NCBI RefSeq assembly: GCF_023736155.1
Contig: NZ_JAMLJJ010000001.1
Span: 372,001 to 436,000, forward strand
Length of the DNA stretch: 64,000 bases
DNA from: Larsenimonas salina
Lineage (GTDB): Bacteria > Pseudomonadota > Gammaproteobacteria > Pseudomonadales > Halomonadaceae
Direction: 5' to 3'
In this document: one piece after another, positions 62,835-64,000 of the stretch
Position numbering within the stretch: the stretch's first letter is position 1
How the letters are laid out: each line of letters starts with the position of its first letter
The notes under the pieces: model-generated
Told to the model about the DNA's origin: nothing
Database searches by the model: none
The model's input: the letters and a program-made list of their open reading frames with translations, nothing else
Made by a program: the position numbers and the translations under genes

Positions 62835-64000
62835 ATGAAAGGCAACAGCCATTTTTTAAGCTTTTTTGCTCAAGTGGGCATGTTTTTAACTCTTGCGTTG
62901 ACGCTGTCGATCGATGGCGGATATAGCTACGGCGCTGTAATAGTGCTGCTGGGGAGTTTTTTGGGGTTGGGGGCGTTCAGGGTATACCGCGGCCAGCACC
63001 TCGCTCATGAGGACAAGCAACTGCTGCTGGTGTTTATTCTGTATGGCCTTAGTTTCTTGTTTTTTCGAGCGTACCACGTGTTTGAATGGAGTGGGCTGGA
63101 TAAGCCGTCGAGGTTCATTCTGGTCTGCTTGATTTTCCTGTTTCTCCGTTCGGTGGCTCTTAAAGGGCATTTGTTATGGCTCGGTGCCGCAGCTGGCACG
63201 TATTCGGGCGTAGGTGTCGCAATCTATCAGCACTTTATCGATGACAAGGCTCGGGCTAACGGCTTTCAGCATCCGATCATGTTTGGAAACTTCGGCGTGC
63301 TGCTGGGCATGATCTGCTTTGCCGGATTCATTTTCTATATTGGCAAAAAACAGTATACGTATGCTGTTTTAATGTTTCTGGCAGGTGTTTCGGGGCTGTT
63401 GGTGTCTATTTTGTCGGGCTCGCGGGGAGGGTGGCTGGCCATTCCTGTCGGCCTTGTCTACCTCTTCTGGCAAAGTCGCGACGTCATCGGTGTTCGGCTT
63501 GTAAAGCAGGCCGCGGCATTTTTTTTGGCTACAATGGTGGCTGTAATTGCGATACCTCAGACCGGCGTATCTCATCGGATTGGCCAGGCCGTATCAGACA
63601 TTGAAAACTATGTTGAGCCTGATGGAAGTGTTCGAACCTCGGTTGGGCTTCGCTTTGAAATGTGGAAAGCAGCCCTTCATCTTTATAAAGAATCCCCCAT
63701 TCTCGGGGTTGGTGAGTTTGACATTCAGGCCAAGAAACAGGTGCTGGCGGACGAGGGGATCATTGATCAAGCAGCTGTTCATTATGGGCACGCTCATAAT
63801 GAGTATCTAACTAACCTGAGCGAATATGGAACGATTGGGTTTATCCTGCTTATGATTCTTTATATCGTGCCGTTGCGTCTTTTTAATCAAAAGATTCGTG
63901 CGTACCCATCAAATTGGAATATTCGGTGCTACGCCATGGCTGGTGGTTTGATTCCAGCGTGTTATATGGATTTTGCGCTGACTCAGTCCATGTTTTCTCA
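62835..64000 (+). CDS. O-antigen ligase / polymerase family protein (partial)
   Basis: An open frame runs from ATG 62835 off the right edge, so at least 388 residues are visible and the 3' end is missing. It is a polytopic membrane protein with about ten hydrophobic segments. The Wzy_C region is present: LSGSRGGWLAIPVGL, GVGEFDIQAKK and AHNEYLTNLSEYGTIGF. The family includes WaaL ligases that attach O-antigen to lipid A-core and related polymerases. A lipopolysaccharide or glycan cluster may therefore continue to the right. Confidence 0.88.
   Translation, partial: MKGNSHFLSFFAQVGMFLTLALTLSIDGGYSYGAVIVLLGSFLGLGAFRVYRGQHLAHEDKQLLLVFILYGLSFLFFRAYHVFEWSGLDKPSRFILVCLIFLFLRSVALKGHLLWLGAAAGTYSGVGVAIYQHFIDDKARANGFQHPIMFGNFGVLLGMICFAGFIFYIGKKQYTYAVLMFLAGVSGLLVSILSGSRGGWLAIPVGLVYLFWQSRDVIGVRLVKQAAAFFLATMVAVIAIPQTGVSHRIGQAVSDIENYVEPDGSVRTSVGLRFEMWKAALHLYKESPILGVGEFDIQAKKQVLADEGIIDQAAVHYGHAHNEYLTNLSEYGTIGFILLMILYIVPLRLFNQKIRAYPSNWNIRCYAMAGGLIPACYMDFALTQSMFS

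Overview
The window looks like a chromosomal segment of a moderately GC-rich gammaproteobacterium. Most likely it is a member of the Halomonadaceae (Halomonas and relatives). The grounds are gene content and order: accBC-prmA-dusB-fis-purH, proA-nadD-rsfS-rlmH-mrdA-rodA-mltB-rlpA-dacA-ybeD-lipB-lipA, gloB-methyltransferase-rnhA-dnaQ, a pyrophosphate-type phosphofructokinase, and flhDC as flagellar master regulator. The family assignment is an inference from recalled gene sets, not a database match.

Layout. 1-1.7 kb: a membrane acyltransferase and an unlisted 44-residue secreted peptide gene between two terminators. 1.7-9.7 kb (minus strand): the accBC, prmA, dusB, fis and purH block, with a clear terminator between accC and prmA, then dsbD. 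9.8-13.6 kb: pyrophosphatase (ppa), a PP2C/kinase-like membrane protein whose catalytic residues look lost, and PPi-phosphofructokinase (pfp). 13.8-27.8 kb: mpl, a DedA-PAP2 fusion, then the long plus-strand cell-wall and lipoate cluster (proA to lipA). 28-31 kb: a FecCD-type ABC importer of unknown substrate and tRNA-Pro(GGG). 31-40 kb: lrgAB, an amidase, mltD, gloB, a methyltransferase, rnhA, dnaQ, nudC, an SCP2 protein and sohB. 40-50 kb: an ArsR regulator with a palindromic operator candidate, a preQ1-I-like riboswitch before a queuosine-precursor transporter, a LysR regulator, a hydrolase, a degenerate exonuclease/GIY-YIG protein, mntR, the TPP-riboswitch thiZXY operon, a kinase-like protein and an Na+(K+)/H+ antiporter. 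50-54 kb is AT-richer and accessory in character: a small orphan gene, a long structured leader, flhDC, a badly decayed SGNH hydrolase pseudogene and tRNA-Leu(UAG). 54-64 kb: comF, srkA, an mltC-like gene, folE, a succinate-semialdehyde dehydrogenase, guanine deaminase, a chemoreceptor with a CheR-tether end, and a partial O-antigen ligase running off the right edge.

Themes. The mrdA/rodA/mltB/rlpA/dacA/mpl/mltD/mltC set handles peptidoglycan elongation, trimming and recycling. ppa and pfp both handle pyrophosphate and flank a putative pseudo-enzyme that may be a regulator. The thi locus imports a thiamine precursor under TPP control, with a divergent kinase-like gene that may act in salvage. 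flhDC and the chemoreceptor belong to motility, but no flagellar structural genes are present here.

The most unusual items are the catalytically degenerate PP2C/kinase protein, the 44-residue secreted peptide, the SGNH pseudogene beside tRNA-Leu, the four-unit 16-bp repeat carrying Shine-Dalgarno/ATG cores, and the degenerate exonuclease fused to a GIY-YIG nuclease. No CRISPR array, intact insertion sequence or rRNA was seen.
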